The translations under genes and the position numbers were made by a program. A stretch of DNA of 64,000 bases, from contig CAZLBP010000015.1 of the NCBI GenBank assembly GCA_964557855.1, positions 18,161 to 82,160 on the forward strand, in the 5' to 3' direction. Shown here one piece after another: positions 42,254 through 50,783 of this stretch; within the stretch, counting starts at the first letter, position 1, and each line of letters begins with the position of its first letter. This stretch comes from JAJRZL01 sp964557855 (GTDB taxonomy: Bacteria > Zixibacteria > MSB-5A5 > GN15 > FEB-12). The notes under the pieces were generated by a model. It had not been told where the DNA came from, did not search any database, and saw only the letters and a list, made by a program, of their open reading frames with translations.

Positions 42254-42294
42254 TATTGCAATACCATAATATATAAAGTAGACCCTGAAGTCAA
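42254..42294 (-). promoter_or_regulatory. Promoter of the Rrf2-dcd-nifJ unit with overlapping palindrome
   Basis: On the minus strand TTGACT (42294-42289), 17 bases and TATTAT (42271-42266) form a near-consensus promoter. A perfect 10-base palindrome TATTGCAATA (42254-42263) covers the expected start point, where a repressor such as the Rrf2 protein would block transcription. The remaining 42169-42476 gap is AT-rich and has no gene. Confidence 0.65.
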
Positions 42295-42476
42295 ATTGAA
42301 AAGAAATTCATAGTGGACTACAGCGTGTAGAATTTCTATATCTTTAATGTATTTCAACGACTTATGTTGGTCATAATTCCGAAAAAAACCAGATTAAAAT
42401 CTCAGGCTTGTTGACTTTTGCCTCATATCTGGTAGTTTTCGGTGCAATTTGAAGTAACATTTGCCGGAGGAATATA

Positions 42477-43028
42477 ATGTCCGAGGATAAGAAGGAAGAG
42501 AAACGTGGATTGTTGCTCGTTTACACCGGCAACGGCAAGGGCAAGACCACAGCTGCGTTAGGAATGTGTGTTCGGGCCGTTGGATACAAATGGCGAGTCT
42601 GCATTATCCAGTTCGTCAAGGGCAGCTGGAAATATGGTGAGCTGAAGGGGATCAAGCAACTGGAGCCGTTGGTGGAACTGCACACCGTGGGGGAGGGGTT
42701 TGTCGGTATCGTTGACGATACGAAAGATTTCGAGGAACATCGGCAGGCCGCTAAGGAAGGACTCAGATTTGCCAGCGAGAAGATACAATCCGGAGAATAT
42801 CCATTGGTAATTCTCGATGAGCTCAATGTGGCTCTTGACCTGGGGCTGGTTTCAGACGAGGACGTTGAACAGTTGGTCGAGGCCAAACCCGAAAAGCAGC
42901 ATTTGGTAATAACCGGACGAGCGGCCCGCCAGTGGCTTATAGACAAGGCGGATCTTGTGACTGAGATGAGAGAAATCAAGCATCCCTACCAGCAGGGTAT
43001 CCTGGCTCAAAAAGGTATTGACTGGTAG
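42477..43028 (+). CDS. cobO: Cob(I)alamin adenosyltransferase, CobO/BtuR type
   Basis: A 183-residue enzyme that transfers adenosyl from ATP to the cobalt of corrinoids, making coenzyme B12 for mutases and B12-dependent enzymes. The P-loop GNGKGKTTAALGMCVRAVGY, LVILDELNVALDLGLV and VITGRAARQWLIDKADLVTEM are typical of the CobO family. It begins after a strong GCCGGAGGAA site. It is divergent from the Rrf2 gene, and trxB follows 151 bases later. No other cobalamin genes are present, so it may serve salvage. No B12 riboswitch was seen in the 300 bases upstream. Confidence 0.95.
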   Translation: MSEDKKEEKRGLLLVYTGNGKGKTTAALGMCVRAVGYKWRVCIIQFVKGSWKYGELKGIKQLEPLVELHTVGEGFVGIVDDTKDFEEHRQAAKEGLRFASEKIQSGEYPLVILDELNVALDLGLVSDEDVEQLVEAKPEKQHLVITGRAARQWLIDKADLVTEMREIKHPYQQGILAQKGIDW

Positions 43029-43179
43029 AGACAGGGATCTGGTTCATTGCAGTCCGAGTACTTTCGGCAGAGAACTAAGCCCGAATTTGCTTGTTACGAA
43101 AATCGAAACGTAGTATGCATTCGTAAATTGATAAACGTATCCTAAGGTTGTTTTCGATAGATAAACTCTGAGGAAAGAA

Positions 43180-44136
43180 ATGGCCAAAGAATTCAGTTAT
43201 GACATTATCATAGTCGGTGGGGGGCCGGGAGGATTGACCGCCGGTCTGTACGGAGCAAGAGCTCGACGCAAGACTATTTGTCTCGAAAAATATCTGCCCG
43301 GGGGACAGATCGCCGTTACGGAGGAAGTGGAAGACTATCCCGGTTTTGAACATATCTCGGGGGCCGAGTTGGCCATGAAGATGGCCGATCACGCCAAGAA
43401 ATTCGGTCTGGAAATCGCCTCCGAGGAAGTGGAGGAGGTTTTTGTCGACGGTGATGACCGAGTAGTGCGCTGCGCCTCGGGCAACATTTATCGGGCGCCG
43501 GCCGTCATTCTCTCGACCGGCGGCTCGCCGGTGAAGCTCCACGTGCCGGGAGAAGAGGAATATTCCGGCAAAGGTGTATCGTACTGCGCCATCTGTGACG
43601 GTGCTTTCTTCAGAGATCAGGTGATTGCCGTCGCGGGGGGCGGTGACGCCGCAGTTGAGGAGGGTACGTTCCTGACCAAGTTCGGGTCCAAGGTGTACAT
43701 TATCCATCGACGGGACAAGTTCCGGGCACAGAAGATAATCCAGAAGCGCGCCTTCGACAACCCCAAGATCGAGGTTATCTGGGATACGGTCGTCGAGTCC
43801 ATAAACGGCAACGGTAGTAAAGTCACCGACCTGACGCTCAAGAACGTCAAGACCAACACGAAGTCCAAGCTGGAGGTCGGCGCCATCTTCGTCTTTATCG
43901 GTTTTCACCCGAACTCCGACTTGACTCGTGAAGCCCTCCGCAAAGATCAGGGTGGGTACATCCTCACCAATGAGAAGATGGAAACCTCCATTAAAGGCAT
44001 TTACGCCTGTGGTGATGTCCGTGCTCAATTGGTCCGCCAGGTTACTAACGCCGTCGGTGACGGCACGACAGCCGCAGTTGCTGCTGAAAAATATATCGAA
44101 GAGCTCGAAGACAAAAAAGCGGCCCGAGTCGGATAA
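43180..44136 (+). CDS. trxB: Thioredoxin-disulfide reductase
   Basis: A 318-residue flavoenzyme that passes electrons from NAD(P)H through FAD and a redox disulfide to thioredoxin. The FAD site GGGPGGLTAGLYGARA, the disulfide C136-A-I-C139 (SYCAICDGAFF), the NAD(P)-binding GGGDAAVEEGTFLTKF with HRRDKFRAQ, and GIYACGDVRAQLVRQVTNAVGDG at the end are all present. The HRRDKFRAQ basic pattern is usual for NADPH-using forms. A GAGGAAAG site fixes the start and a terminator follows. The partner thioredoxin is not in this window. Confidence 0.96.
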   Translation: MAKEFSYDIIIVGGGPGGLTAGLYGARARRKTICLEKYLPGGQIAVTEEVEDYPGFEHISGAELAMKMADHAKKFGLEIASEEVEEVFVDGDDRVVRCASGNIYRAPAVILSTGGSPVKLHVPGEEEYSGKGVSYCAICDGAFFRDQVIAVAGGGDAAVEEGTFLTKFGSKVYIIHRRDKFRAQKIIQKRAFDNPKIEVIWDTVVESINGNGSKVTDLTLKNVKTNTKSKLEVGAIFVFIGFHPNSDLTREALRKDQGGYILTNEKMETSIKGIYACGDVRAQLVRQVTNAVGDGTTAAVAAEKYIEELEDKKAARVG

Positions 44137-44154
44137 GCCGACCGGGTATTGAAG

Positions 44155-44182
44155 AAAGAGTGCAAATCCCTTCACTCTTTTT
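44155..44182 (+). terminator. Intrinsic terminator after trxB
   Basis: AAAGAGTG (44155-44162) pairs with CACTCTTT (44173-44180) and is followed by TT. Confidence 0.75.
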
Positions 44183-44312
44183 GACGGTGGGCAGCCGGCC
44201 AGGCTGGATACTGCCGTGATGATATTGCTTTTTTGCACCTAATTTCTTATACTTTTACTGCCCTTTATTTTAGGCAAGACAAGACTTTTATCGTCTTTGG
44301 TTTGTAGTATGA

Positions 44313-44328
44313 TGGCAAACAACTTGCT
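44313..44328 (+). promoter_or_regulatory. Predicted sigma-54 (RpoN) promoter for the two sensor kinases
   Basis: TGGCAAACAACTTGCT matches the -24/-12 pattern TGGCAC-N5-TTGCW with the required 10 bases between GG and GC. Transcription would start near 44340, downstream of the trxB terminator and 150 bases before the kinase start. Such promoters need an NtrC-type activator, which is not encoded here. Confidence 0.6.
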
Positions 44329-44357
44329 GTCTGTACTTTAAGTTGGACTTCAAAATA

Positions 44358-44429
44358 CTGGGAGTGGTGTGCGCTGGACTTCCAGCCACCTGACGATAGA
44401 GTCGGGCATTCCCCCTCCGCCACTCCCAG
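44358..44429 (+). ncRNA. Structured leader RNA upstream of the kinase operon (candidate)
   Basis: A 10-bp closing stem CTGGGAGTGG (44358-44367) / CCACTCCCAG (44420-44429) encloses two further hairpins: GCTGG-ACTT-CCAGC and CCTGAC-GATAGA-GTCGGG. The fold is a three-way junction inside the predicted 5' leader. It is not a tRNA, because no T-loop GTTCGA is present, and I recognise no riboswitch class. The pyrimidine-rich segment ATTCCCCCTCCG is left unpaired. Confidence 0.55.
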
Positions 44430-44493
44430 CTATATTTTGCAACTCATTTCCGCCCAATTCAGACTTTTCGGAAAGTATCCGATAATCTTGAAG

Positions 44494-46476
44494 ATGGATA
44501 CTTTCTCCGTATCAGATATGAAGAAATTACTTCAGCCGCGAAAGCCCGGCCTGATGATCCGATTGACTCATCTTATTCTCATTCAGGTACTCTTTATTTT
44601 CGGGGCTCTCGCCCTCGTTCTCTTCTATCCGCCGTCCCATGGCGGTCCCGGTGAACTCAATTCGGATCCTACTCCGGCTCTGCAGGCCGCTCGGCAGCGA
44701 ATAGTGCAACACGTTGAGTCGGCCGCCCGGACTTCTCCCGGCCGAAAGTCATTGGATGCTGTCCTGGCCGACGCCTTCCGAACAGAATCGGCGATTCTAT
44801 ATGTCCGCGGACATCTTATTTGTCCGAACCGGGATGATCAGCCGTTGCCGTTTACTTACCGGAAGGACGGTTTTTCAGCCGCACCGGAACTTGTCGAGAC
44901 AGCCGCACATTTGTCTGATGGCGGCGGACGTAATCCAACCGCGGGGGAAGATGTTGATCAGGCCTTCCCGCGTCGATTCAACCGAGATTATGTTGTGTAT
45001 ACGTATTCCTTCGACATCAACGAAACGGACAGGGCGGAGTTCGTCGTGTTCTGGGACCACGGACTCTTACTCTCCAGCAAATCAGGGCTCATATATGCAT
45101 TGTTCCTGCTGTTTCTGGGGGTCACGTTAACGGCCCTGCTCACCGTCTACCTGGTTGCGCGGCGCTTCACCAATCCGTATCGACGGTTGCAACACGCACT
45201 GGAGCGTACCGCCACCGGTGAACTGTACTACCTGCTGGAGACCGGCGGCGAGAGAGAAGTAGCCCAAATGGCGGAAGCGTTCAATAAACTTTCCGAAGCA
45301 TTGCGGACCGACCACACCAAGCTGAAGCAGTTCACCGAAAATCTCGAGGAGGCAAACATGCACCTGAGGCAGTCGCAATCAATGCTGGCAACTATCATCG
45401 ACAGTTCGCCGATCGGTGTCATCACGACGGATTTGAATTCCCGAATCATGGTGTTCAATAAGAAGGCCGCCGAGTTTTTCGGATATACTGCCGCCGACGT
45501 AGTGGGCGAAAGCATCGATATGTTGTTCACGTCGTCGCTCGAAATTCCGGCCCGGGACGGCGAGCCGGCAACGGGTCCGTTCGAGACGGAAATACTGGGC
45601 AGACGGCGCGACGGATCTCTGTTTCCGGCGTATGTGGCCGTGTCGCCGGTGACCACGGCCGAGGGCACCGATGTTGCTCACGTCTGCCTCGTCCGGGATA
45701 TTTCTGAGAGTAAGAGCTTCCAGGAGATGCTGATTCGGCTCGATCGCTATTACACCCGCGGTCAAATGACCGGCGATATAGCTCATGAAATCAACAACTA
45801 CCTGTCCGTACTGTTGGGCAATGTCGAGTTGTTGCCGCTGTTGCTCAAAAACGGCAAACAGGACAAAGCTCTCGACAAACTGGAGGTCATGCGCCAGACC
45901 ATAGACCGTATCGCTGGGTTCTCGGACGGATTAATGGACAGTAATCCCGACGAAGTCCACTTCGAGAAGGCCGACCTCAACCAGATCGTCGAAAACGTGC
46001 TGGCCTTCCTCAAACCCCAAAACCGATTCGACGGCGTCGATATTCGCACCTGCCTGTCCACGGAAATCGACATGGTGCCGGTTGATTCGGCCCTCATGCA
46101 GCAGGTACTGGTCGATCTCGTGTACAATGCCGCCGATGCGCTCAAGGAGGGCAATCCCGATAAACGTATCACCATTACGACCGATACGATCGAACTCGAA
46201 GACCGACGCGCCGTCCAAATATGCATCGCCGACAACGGACCGGGTGTGCTGGCCGATCGAGTCGATTGCCTGTTCACCAAACGATTCACGACCAAACGCA
46301 AAGGCCACGGCATCGGGCTGATAACCTGCCGCAGGATTCTCGACCAACATCAGGGACAGATAACATACCGGTACGAGGACGGGGCGGTATTCACCGTAAT
46401 TCTGCCGGTGGGGCAGGATATCGGAACAATGTCGATCCCGGACAAATCCGAAGCCGATATCGAAATCACGATCTGA
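44494..46476 (+). CDS. Membrane sensor histidine kinase with PAS domain (NtrB-like core)
   Basis: A 660-residue kinase. The first membrane helix (MIRLTHLILIQVLFIFGALALV) and the second near residues 195-220 flank a periplasmic sensor region. HAMP (RRFTNPYRRLQHALERTATG), a coiled linker and a PAS domain (IIDSSPIGVITTDLNSRIMV) follow. The phosphorylated His is in TGDIAHEINNYLSVLLGNVELL. The ATPase motifs are LVYNAADAL, IADNGPGVL and KGHGIGLITCRRILDQHQG. The start is uncertain: ATG at 44494 or 44518. It is the first gene after a possible sigma-54 promoter and is followed by a second kinase. No response regulator is adjacent, so its partner must be encoded elsewhere. Confidence 0.92.
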   Translation: MDTFSVSDMKKLLQPRKPGLMIRLTHLILIQVLFIFGALALVLFYPPSHGGPGELNSDPTPALQAARQRIVQHVESAARTSPGRKSLDAVLADAFRTESAILYVRGHLICPNRDDQPLPFTYRKDGFSAAPELVETAAHLSDGGGRNPTAGEDVDQAFPRRFNRDYVVYTYSFDINETDRAEFVVFWDHGLLLSSKSGLIYALFLLFLGVTLTALLTVYLVARRFTNPYRRLQHALERTATGELYYLLETGGEREVAQMAEAFNKLSEALRTDHTKLKQFTENLEEANMHLRQSQSMLATIIDSSPIGVITTDLNSRIMVFNKKAAEFFGYTAADVVGESIDMLFTSSLEIPARDGEPATGPFETEILGRRRDGSLFPAYVAVSPVTTAEGTDVAHVCLVRDISESKSFQEMLIRLDRYYTRGQMTGDIAHEINNYLSVLLGNVELLPLLLKNGKQDKALDKLEVMRQTIDRIAGFSDGLMDSNPDEVHFEKADLNQIVENVLAFLKPQNRFDGVDIRTCLSTEIDMVPVDSALMQQVLVDLVYNAADALKEGNPDKRITITTDTIELEDRRAVQICIADNGPGVLADRVDCLFTKRFTTKRKGHGIGLITCRRILDQHQGQITYRYEDGAVFTVILPVGQDIGTMSIPDKSEADIEITI

Positions 46477-46523
46477 TGCATATTTTGTTTGCCGCTACTT
46501 GCCGACCTCGGTAGTTTGTGGCC

Positions 46524-48545
46524 ATGCGTCCTGTCTCTGCAACCGCCCGTGCGTGGTTTGGTCGACGATCCCTGATCGGGTTGGTTATCCTGCTGGCCCT
46601 GGTCGTGTTCGTCATGACCTGGCTCGGTATTCATGCCAGTCGTCAGGACAGCTTCAAGCTGCTCGTGACCCAGGGCGCCGCCTTCATCGAGTCACTGGCT
46701 CTCGCGGCCGAAAACGCCATCGCCTCGGAGTCCTTCATCGACTATCTCGTCCATCGTCGCTTTAATGAAATCACCCTCTTTCTTTCCGACGTCCTGATGG
46801 AAGGGGACGTCGACTCCCGGCTGACCCAGACCGCCCTCAAGCACAATCTGCACGCCATTTACATTCTGGATCTGGAGGGAGAGGTCCGGCACCGGGGCGT
46901 GGCCCGGACGTCCGGCAGCTTCCTGCCCGACTACGTGATCGCCGAGGCGCAGACACTCGCATCCCGGCCGGAGGACAAATACCTGTTGCTCCTGGAAAAT
47001 CCCGACCAATCCGCGGAAACGATCCACTACTACATCGAAATCTCGAATACTCTCAACCATATCTTCGTTATAGTAGCAGATGCTCTCTACTATACCGATG
47101 CTCTTCGGCAAACCCAGATCGGCTACCTGGTTCAGAATATGGCGCGCGAACCGGGGGTGGCGTACATCATCTACCAGTCCACGGAAGGAATCGTCTTTTC
47201 TTCGCGCGAGACCGGCCGCTTGCTGGCCATCGAATCCGACCCGTTCCTGACGGCGGCCCTCGAAACGGACACCATCTCTCACCGCAAGTACGTCTTCCAG
47301 GGCGACGAAGTACTGGAACTGCTGCGTCCGTTCGCTACGGAAGAATACCCGTTCGGGTTGTTTCGGGTCGGATTGTCGCTCACCAACTACTATGCCGTTG
47401 TCAGGCGTTTCGACCGCCAGATGATCGCCGTGGCGGTCATTCTGTTCGGCCTGGTGGCGCTCAGTATTCTCTATGCCGGCAGCCGCCAAAAGAGAATGGA
47501 AATAAGTCGCAAGTATACGGAGATTAAATCGGTCACCGACACCATCTTCGACCAGATGCGCACCGGGGTGGCGGCCGTAAACCATGAAGGCACGGTCACG
47601 CTGGTCAACGAGGCGTTTGCCCGTATCTGGGGAGTCCGGGAGGCCCGAGGTCAACGGTGGAACTCTCTTGTGGACGTGACCGAACTGCAATTTGAGCGAC
47701 TGTCGGAATGGCCGGGGAGAACGGAAGAGCGGGAAGTCACGATACGGGCGGCCGGCAGCGAGAAGACCCTTTTGATAGCGGTGTCGGAGTTCACCGTCGA
47801 TCAAAGGCAGAGCGGTTTCGTGGTTGTGATCTACGATATCACACGTCTCAAACAGTACGAGCGTGACGCTGTTCGTCGGGAACGCCTCTCAGAGATGGGC
47901 AATCTGGCGGCCGGTGTGGCTCACGAGATTCGCAATCCGTTGAACACGATTTCCATCGCCGCCCAGCGCCTCGGCACCGAGTTCAGCCCCACCGAAGATA
48001 CGGAGGCGTACCAGTCTCTCACGGCGCAAATCAGATCCGAGACGAAACGGCTCAACGAGATTATCACCCGTTTCCTGGCCCTGGCCAGAGAAGAACGCAA
48101 GCGTCAGAGCCGTATTGAATTGCAACCCTTTATCGATGAAGTAGTAGACTTTGTGAAAGTCGAGGCCGAGCAGCAACATATCGAAATCACGACCGAGGTT
48201 GAGCCGAACCTGTTCCTGCAGGCCGATCCGGATAGCCTCAAGCAGGTGTTCACCAATCTGTTTAACAACACCAAGGAAGCTCTGGCAGGAAACTCCGGTG
48301 AGATTCGCATTTCGGCTCATAAAGTAGACAATACAGTCGAGCTGCGCTTCTCGGACAGCGGTCCCGGCATCAAGGACGAACTGCGGGAAAAGGTGTTCAC
48401 GCCTTATTTCACTACGAAAGAGGGGGGCACGGGTCTCGGGTTACCGACGGTTCATAGGATAGTCTCAGAAATAGGTGGTTCAGTTCATATTGAAGACAAT
48501 AAGGAAGGTGGAGGCATCAGCTTTGTAATTGAGATTAGTCAATAA
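46524..48545 (+). CDS. Second membrane sensor histidine kinase with PAS domain
   Basis: A 673-residue kinase. Membrane helices at about residues 17-38 and 282-303 enclose a 240-residue extracytoplasmic sensor. A PAS domain follows (MRTGVAAVNHEGTVTLVNEA), then a canonical HisKA motif MGNLAAGVAHEIRNPLNTIS and an ATPase domain (NLFNNTKEALAG, SDSGPGIKDELREKVFTPYF, GGTGLGLPTVHRIV). A GTG two codons upstream (46518) is an alternative start. It lies 47 bases after the first kinase and is probably co-transcribed with it. Two kinases in tandem without a receiver is unusual. The sensor regions are different, so they may read different signals into a common distant regulator. Confidence 0.93.
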   Translation: MRPVSATARAWFGRRSLIGLVILLALVVFVMTWLGIHASRQDSFKLLVTQGAAFIESLALAAENAIASESFIDYLVHRRFNEITLFLSDVLMEGDVDSRLTQTALKHNLHAIYILDLEGEVRHRGVARTSGSFLPDYVIAEAQTLASRPEDKYLLLLENPDQSAETIHYYIEISNTLNHIFVIVADALYYTDALRQTQIGYLVQNMAREPGVAYIIYQSTEGIVFSSRETGRLLAIESDPFLTAALETDTISHRKYVFQGDEVLELLRPFATEEYPFGLFRVGLSLTNYYAVVRRFDRQMIAVAVILFGLVALSILYAGSRQKRMEISRKYTEIKSVTDTIFDQMRTGVAAVNHEGTVTLVNEAFARIWGVREARGQRWNSLVDVTELQFERLSEWPGRTEEREVTIRAAGSEKTLLIAVSEFTVDQRQSGFVVVIYDITRLKQYERDAVRRERLSEMGNLAAGVAHEIRNPLNTISIAAQRLGTEFSPTEDTEAYQSLTAQIRSETKRLNEIITRFLALAREERKRQSRIELQPFIDEVVDFVKVEAEQQHIEITTEVEPNLFLQADPDSLKQVFTNLFNNTKEALAGNSGEIRISAHKVDNTVELRFSDSGPGIKDELREKVFTPYFTTKEGGTGLGLPTVHRIVSEIGGSVHIEDNKEGGGISFVIEISQ

Positions 48546-48572
48546 CTCACGAATGGAAGTGGGAGATTAAGT

Positions 48573-48944
48573 ATGGTTAGAAATCTACACACTCACGCGA
48601 GAGAGATTAGTGATTCGCGGTTGCGGCGAAGCTTTCTTTCTGTTGCGGAGCACATTTCCAAATCTCATCCCAATGTCGTGATGAGTTTTACGGGAGATCA
48701 TGTAACGTTTAAGATTGGGAAGTGTCCGCAATTCTGTCGGTTAAAAGCACTGAAAGACACATATGCCATTGATGTTCGGATAAGAAACTCGAGTATTCCA
48801 GAATTACAGGCAATAAGACCGGGAAACCGATTCAAGAGCGGTGGCTGGTTCAACTTCCATATCGATGCCGACGCAGATCTTAACAAATGCAGAGAAGAAG
48901 CAGAACTCATTCTCCGTAAGGTACTGGAGACACATGGTTTTTGA
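48573..48944 (+). CDS. Small soluble protein, unknown function
   Basis: A 123-residue protein with a basic N-terminal half. The C-terminal part has FKIGKCPQFCRLKALKDTYA, a strand IDVRIRNSSIPELQAIRPGN and a terminal helix LNKCREEAELILRKVLETHG. The strand-strand-helix order faintly recalls DUF5655-type domains, but I would not assign it. Codon usage is more AT-rich than in the kinases upstream, hinting at a different history. It lies 27 bases after the second kinase with its own GGGAGAT site and ends before a bidirectional terminator, so it may be the third gene of the kinase operon. Confidence 0.72.
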   Translation: MVRNLHTHAREISDSRLRRSFLSVAEHISKSHPNVVMSFTGDHVTFKIGKCPQFCRLKALKDTYAIDVRIRNSSIPELQAIRPGNRFKSGGWFNFHIDADADLNKCREEAELILRKVLETHGF

Positions 48945-49018
48945 TCATACTCGTTAGAAACTTTTGGTTCGTCGGTACCTGGGTTTCGCGTGCCAGACGT
49001 GAGAACCGATGATGTAAG

Positions 49019-49046
49019 AAAAGCGGCTCATGGTTGAGCCGCTTTT
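49019..49046. terminator. Bidirectional intrinsic terminator
   Basis: AAAAGCGGCTCA-TGGT-TGAGCCGCTTTT is a perfect stem with T runs on both strands. It separates the kinase operon from the convergent citrate synthase gene. Confidence 0.93.
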
Positions 49047-49072
49047 CGTGTAAAGCTACGAAATGAAGTCTA

Positions 49073-50350
49073 TTACTTCACTTGCTCCTGCAGCCACTCG
49101 GTGCTGACGGATTTCGGACGTGTGATCGGGGTGCCCAAAGCCCGGTTGAGGACGAGCTGCGACAGCATGCCCATCGCACGCGAGACGGAGAACAGCACCG
49201 TGTAGTATTCGTAGTCCTTCAAACCGAAGGCGTACAGAATCGCGCCGGAGCCGGCATCGACGTTCGGCCACGGATTCTTGGCCTTGCCATGTTCCTTGAG
49301 GACGTTCGGCACGACGTCGTAGACACGGCTGACCGTGGTGAAGACCGGGTCTTTCTTGAGGTGCTTGCGGCCGAATTCGAGGAAGGCCGTGAAGCGCGGA
49401 TCGGTGACGCGCAGGACCGCGTGACCGTAACCGGGGATGACCTTGCCGCTGTTAAGCGTTTCCCAGGCGTAGTCGCGAATCTGATCCTCGGTCGGAGCGC
49501 CGCCGAACTTCTCGATTGTCTGCTGCACCCAGCCCAGACATTCCTGGTTGGCCAGACCGTGCAGAGGGCCGGCCAATCCGTTGAGACCTGCCGAAACGGA
49601 ATAGAAAGGATCAGACAGAGCCGATCCCACCGTGTGGCAGGTATTGGCGGAGACGTTCCCGCCTTCATGGTCGCAGTGCAGCGTGAGGTAGAGGCGCATC
49701 ATTTTGGCCGTGTCGCCCTTCTTCGGCGGCAGACCCAACATCTTCGCATAATCGGCTGCCCAATCCAGTTTCGCCGACGGCTCGATGAGCTCCGCCTTAT
49801 GGTACTTGATGCGGTAGACGCCGGCTGCGATCGTGTGAATGGTGCCCATTAGCCGCATGGAATCCTCGAGAGCCGCCTCCCAATATTCGGTCTTGGCCAT
49901 TCCTGTAGCGTACCGATTGCGGAACTCCGATTCGTTTTCCATAACCAGGATACCCGTGTCCAGCATCGCCATCGGGTGAGACGTCTTCGGCATGGCTTTG
50001 AGCACTTTCCACACGTAGTTGGGAACTTCGCCGTACGTCTTGAGTTCTTTCTGAAACCCTTTCAATTCATCGGCGGTCGGCAGGTTCCCAGTCAGCAGCA
50101 GCCAGAAAATCTCCTCGGGGATTTTATCGGTCAATTTGCCGATCGGACGGCCACGGATGATCAGTCCCTGATCCGGTTCCACGACAGATGTGTCGCACAC
50201 CATGCCTTTGACACCGCGCATGCCGCCGATTGCCTGGGCAATGGTCACGTCGGAAATCTTGTGATCCCCGTGCTCCTTCATGAGTTTGACGCGCTCTTCG
50301 CGGAGTTTTGGAATCTGATCACCGAGTGTTTCTTTTAATGTCTTGGCCAT
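49073..50350 (-). CDS. gltA: Citrate synthase, eukaryote-like type
   Basis: A 425-residue enzyme that condenses oxaloacetate and acetyl-CoA to citrate. Catalytic residues are in place: the His of LTLHCDHEGGNVSANTCHTV, the His of KVIPGYGHAVLRVTDPR and the Asp of PNVDAGSGAILYAFG. The segment VGSALSDPFYSVSAGLNGLAGPLHGLANQECL is characteristic of mitochondrial-type synthases rather than of the NADH-regulated proteobacterial form. Similar sequences occur in a few anaerobic bacteria such as Geobacter. An AAAGGAGTG site marks the start. Its promoter (50445-50473) overlaps a perfect CRP-like palindrome just downstream. Confidence 0.95.
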   Translation of the reverse strand: MAKTLKETLGDQIPKLREERVKLMKEHGDHKISDVTIAQAIGGMRGVKGMVCDTSVVEPDQGLIIRGRPIGKLTDKIPEEIFWLLLTGNLPTADELKGFQKELKTYGEVPNYVWKVLKAMPKTSHPMAMLDTGILVMENESEFRNRYATGMAKTEYWEAALEDSMRLMGTIHTIAAGVYRIKYHKAELIEPSAKLDWAADYAKMLGLPPKKGDTAKMMRLYLTLHCDHEGGNVSANTCHTVGSALSDPFYSVSAGLNGLAGPLHGLANQECLGWVQQTIEKFGGAPTEDQIRDYAWETLNSGKVIPGYGHAVLRVTDPRFTAFLEFGRKHLKKDPVFTTVSRVYDVVPNVLKEHGKAKNPWPNVDAGSGAILYAFGLKDYEYYTVLFSVSRAMGMLSQLVLNRALGTPITRPKSVSTEWLQEQVK

Positions 50351-50417
50351 GAGGCACTCCTTTTGTTATATGGTTAGTTCGCTCGTTCGTCGCACTCTCC
50401 AGGCTGTCTACATTCTT

Positions 50418-50435
50418 ATGTGAAACTATTCACAT
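50418..50435. promoter_or_regulatory. CRP/FNR-family-like operator upstream of citrate synthase
   Basis: ATGTGAAACTATTCACAT contains TGTGA-N6-TCACA, the consensus of the CRP half-sites, with perfect symmetry over 7 bp per arm. It lies at about +3 to +20 relative to the predicted start, which suggests repression, though another promoter cannot be excluded. Confidence 0.65.
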
Positions 50436-50444
50436 TATCGCGTA

Positions 50445-50473
50445 AGTGTAATACGTGGCTCGGAGCTTGTCAA
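50445..50473 (-). promoter_or_regulatory. Predicted promoter of citrate synthase
   Basis: On the minus strand TTGACA (50473-50468), 17 bases and TACACT (50450-50445) are seen, with a start near 50438 and an 88-base leader. Confidence 0.65.
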
Positions 50474-50754
50474 GGGGGGCCGAGCCAAAAAAGTCAATCT
50501 CCGGTCTGTCGGGTACGGGGAAGTCGGCCATTGCGGAAAAAAGGCCTGCATCGGGCTTTCGGGCCGCAATTCGGCCGCCTCTATTGACGTTCTGCCATGT
50601 GATTCCGTGTCCGGAAATGGTCGGGCGTGCGCTTGTCGCATCCAGGGCTCTAATTTATGATGAATCTCGGGGCTGCGAGCTCGCCGGCAGCGGCGATATA
50701 CAGTACTTATTGAATCCATGTTGTTTGATATAGACAAGATTATCGGATTTGCGC

Positions 50755-50783
50755 TTGACAACCGGGGTGTGCGGCACTATATA
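50755..50783 (+). promoter_or_regulatory. Strong predicted promoter in the 50.5-51.1 kb gap
   Basis: TTGACA, exactly 17 bases and TATATA. Start near 50790, about 330 bases upstream of the Lnt-like gene at 51118. The leader has no obvious gene. The rest of the gap (50474-51117) shows nothing else recognisable. Confidence 0.65.

Noticed and set aside
42295..42476. B12 riboswitch upstream of cobO
   Set aside because: No B12-box-like segment was found in the AT-rich leader, so none is annotated.
43075..44238. 387-codon minus-strand frame over trxB
   Set aside because: trxB on the plus strand has intact FAD, CxxC and NADPH motifs; the minus-strand translation resembles nothing.
44358..44429. tRNA-like fold upstream of the first kinase
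   Set aside because: The closing stem is 10 bp rather than 7, no T-loop GTTCGA and no plausible anticodon arm are present, so it is kept as a structured leader and not called a tRNA or tRNA-Sec.
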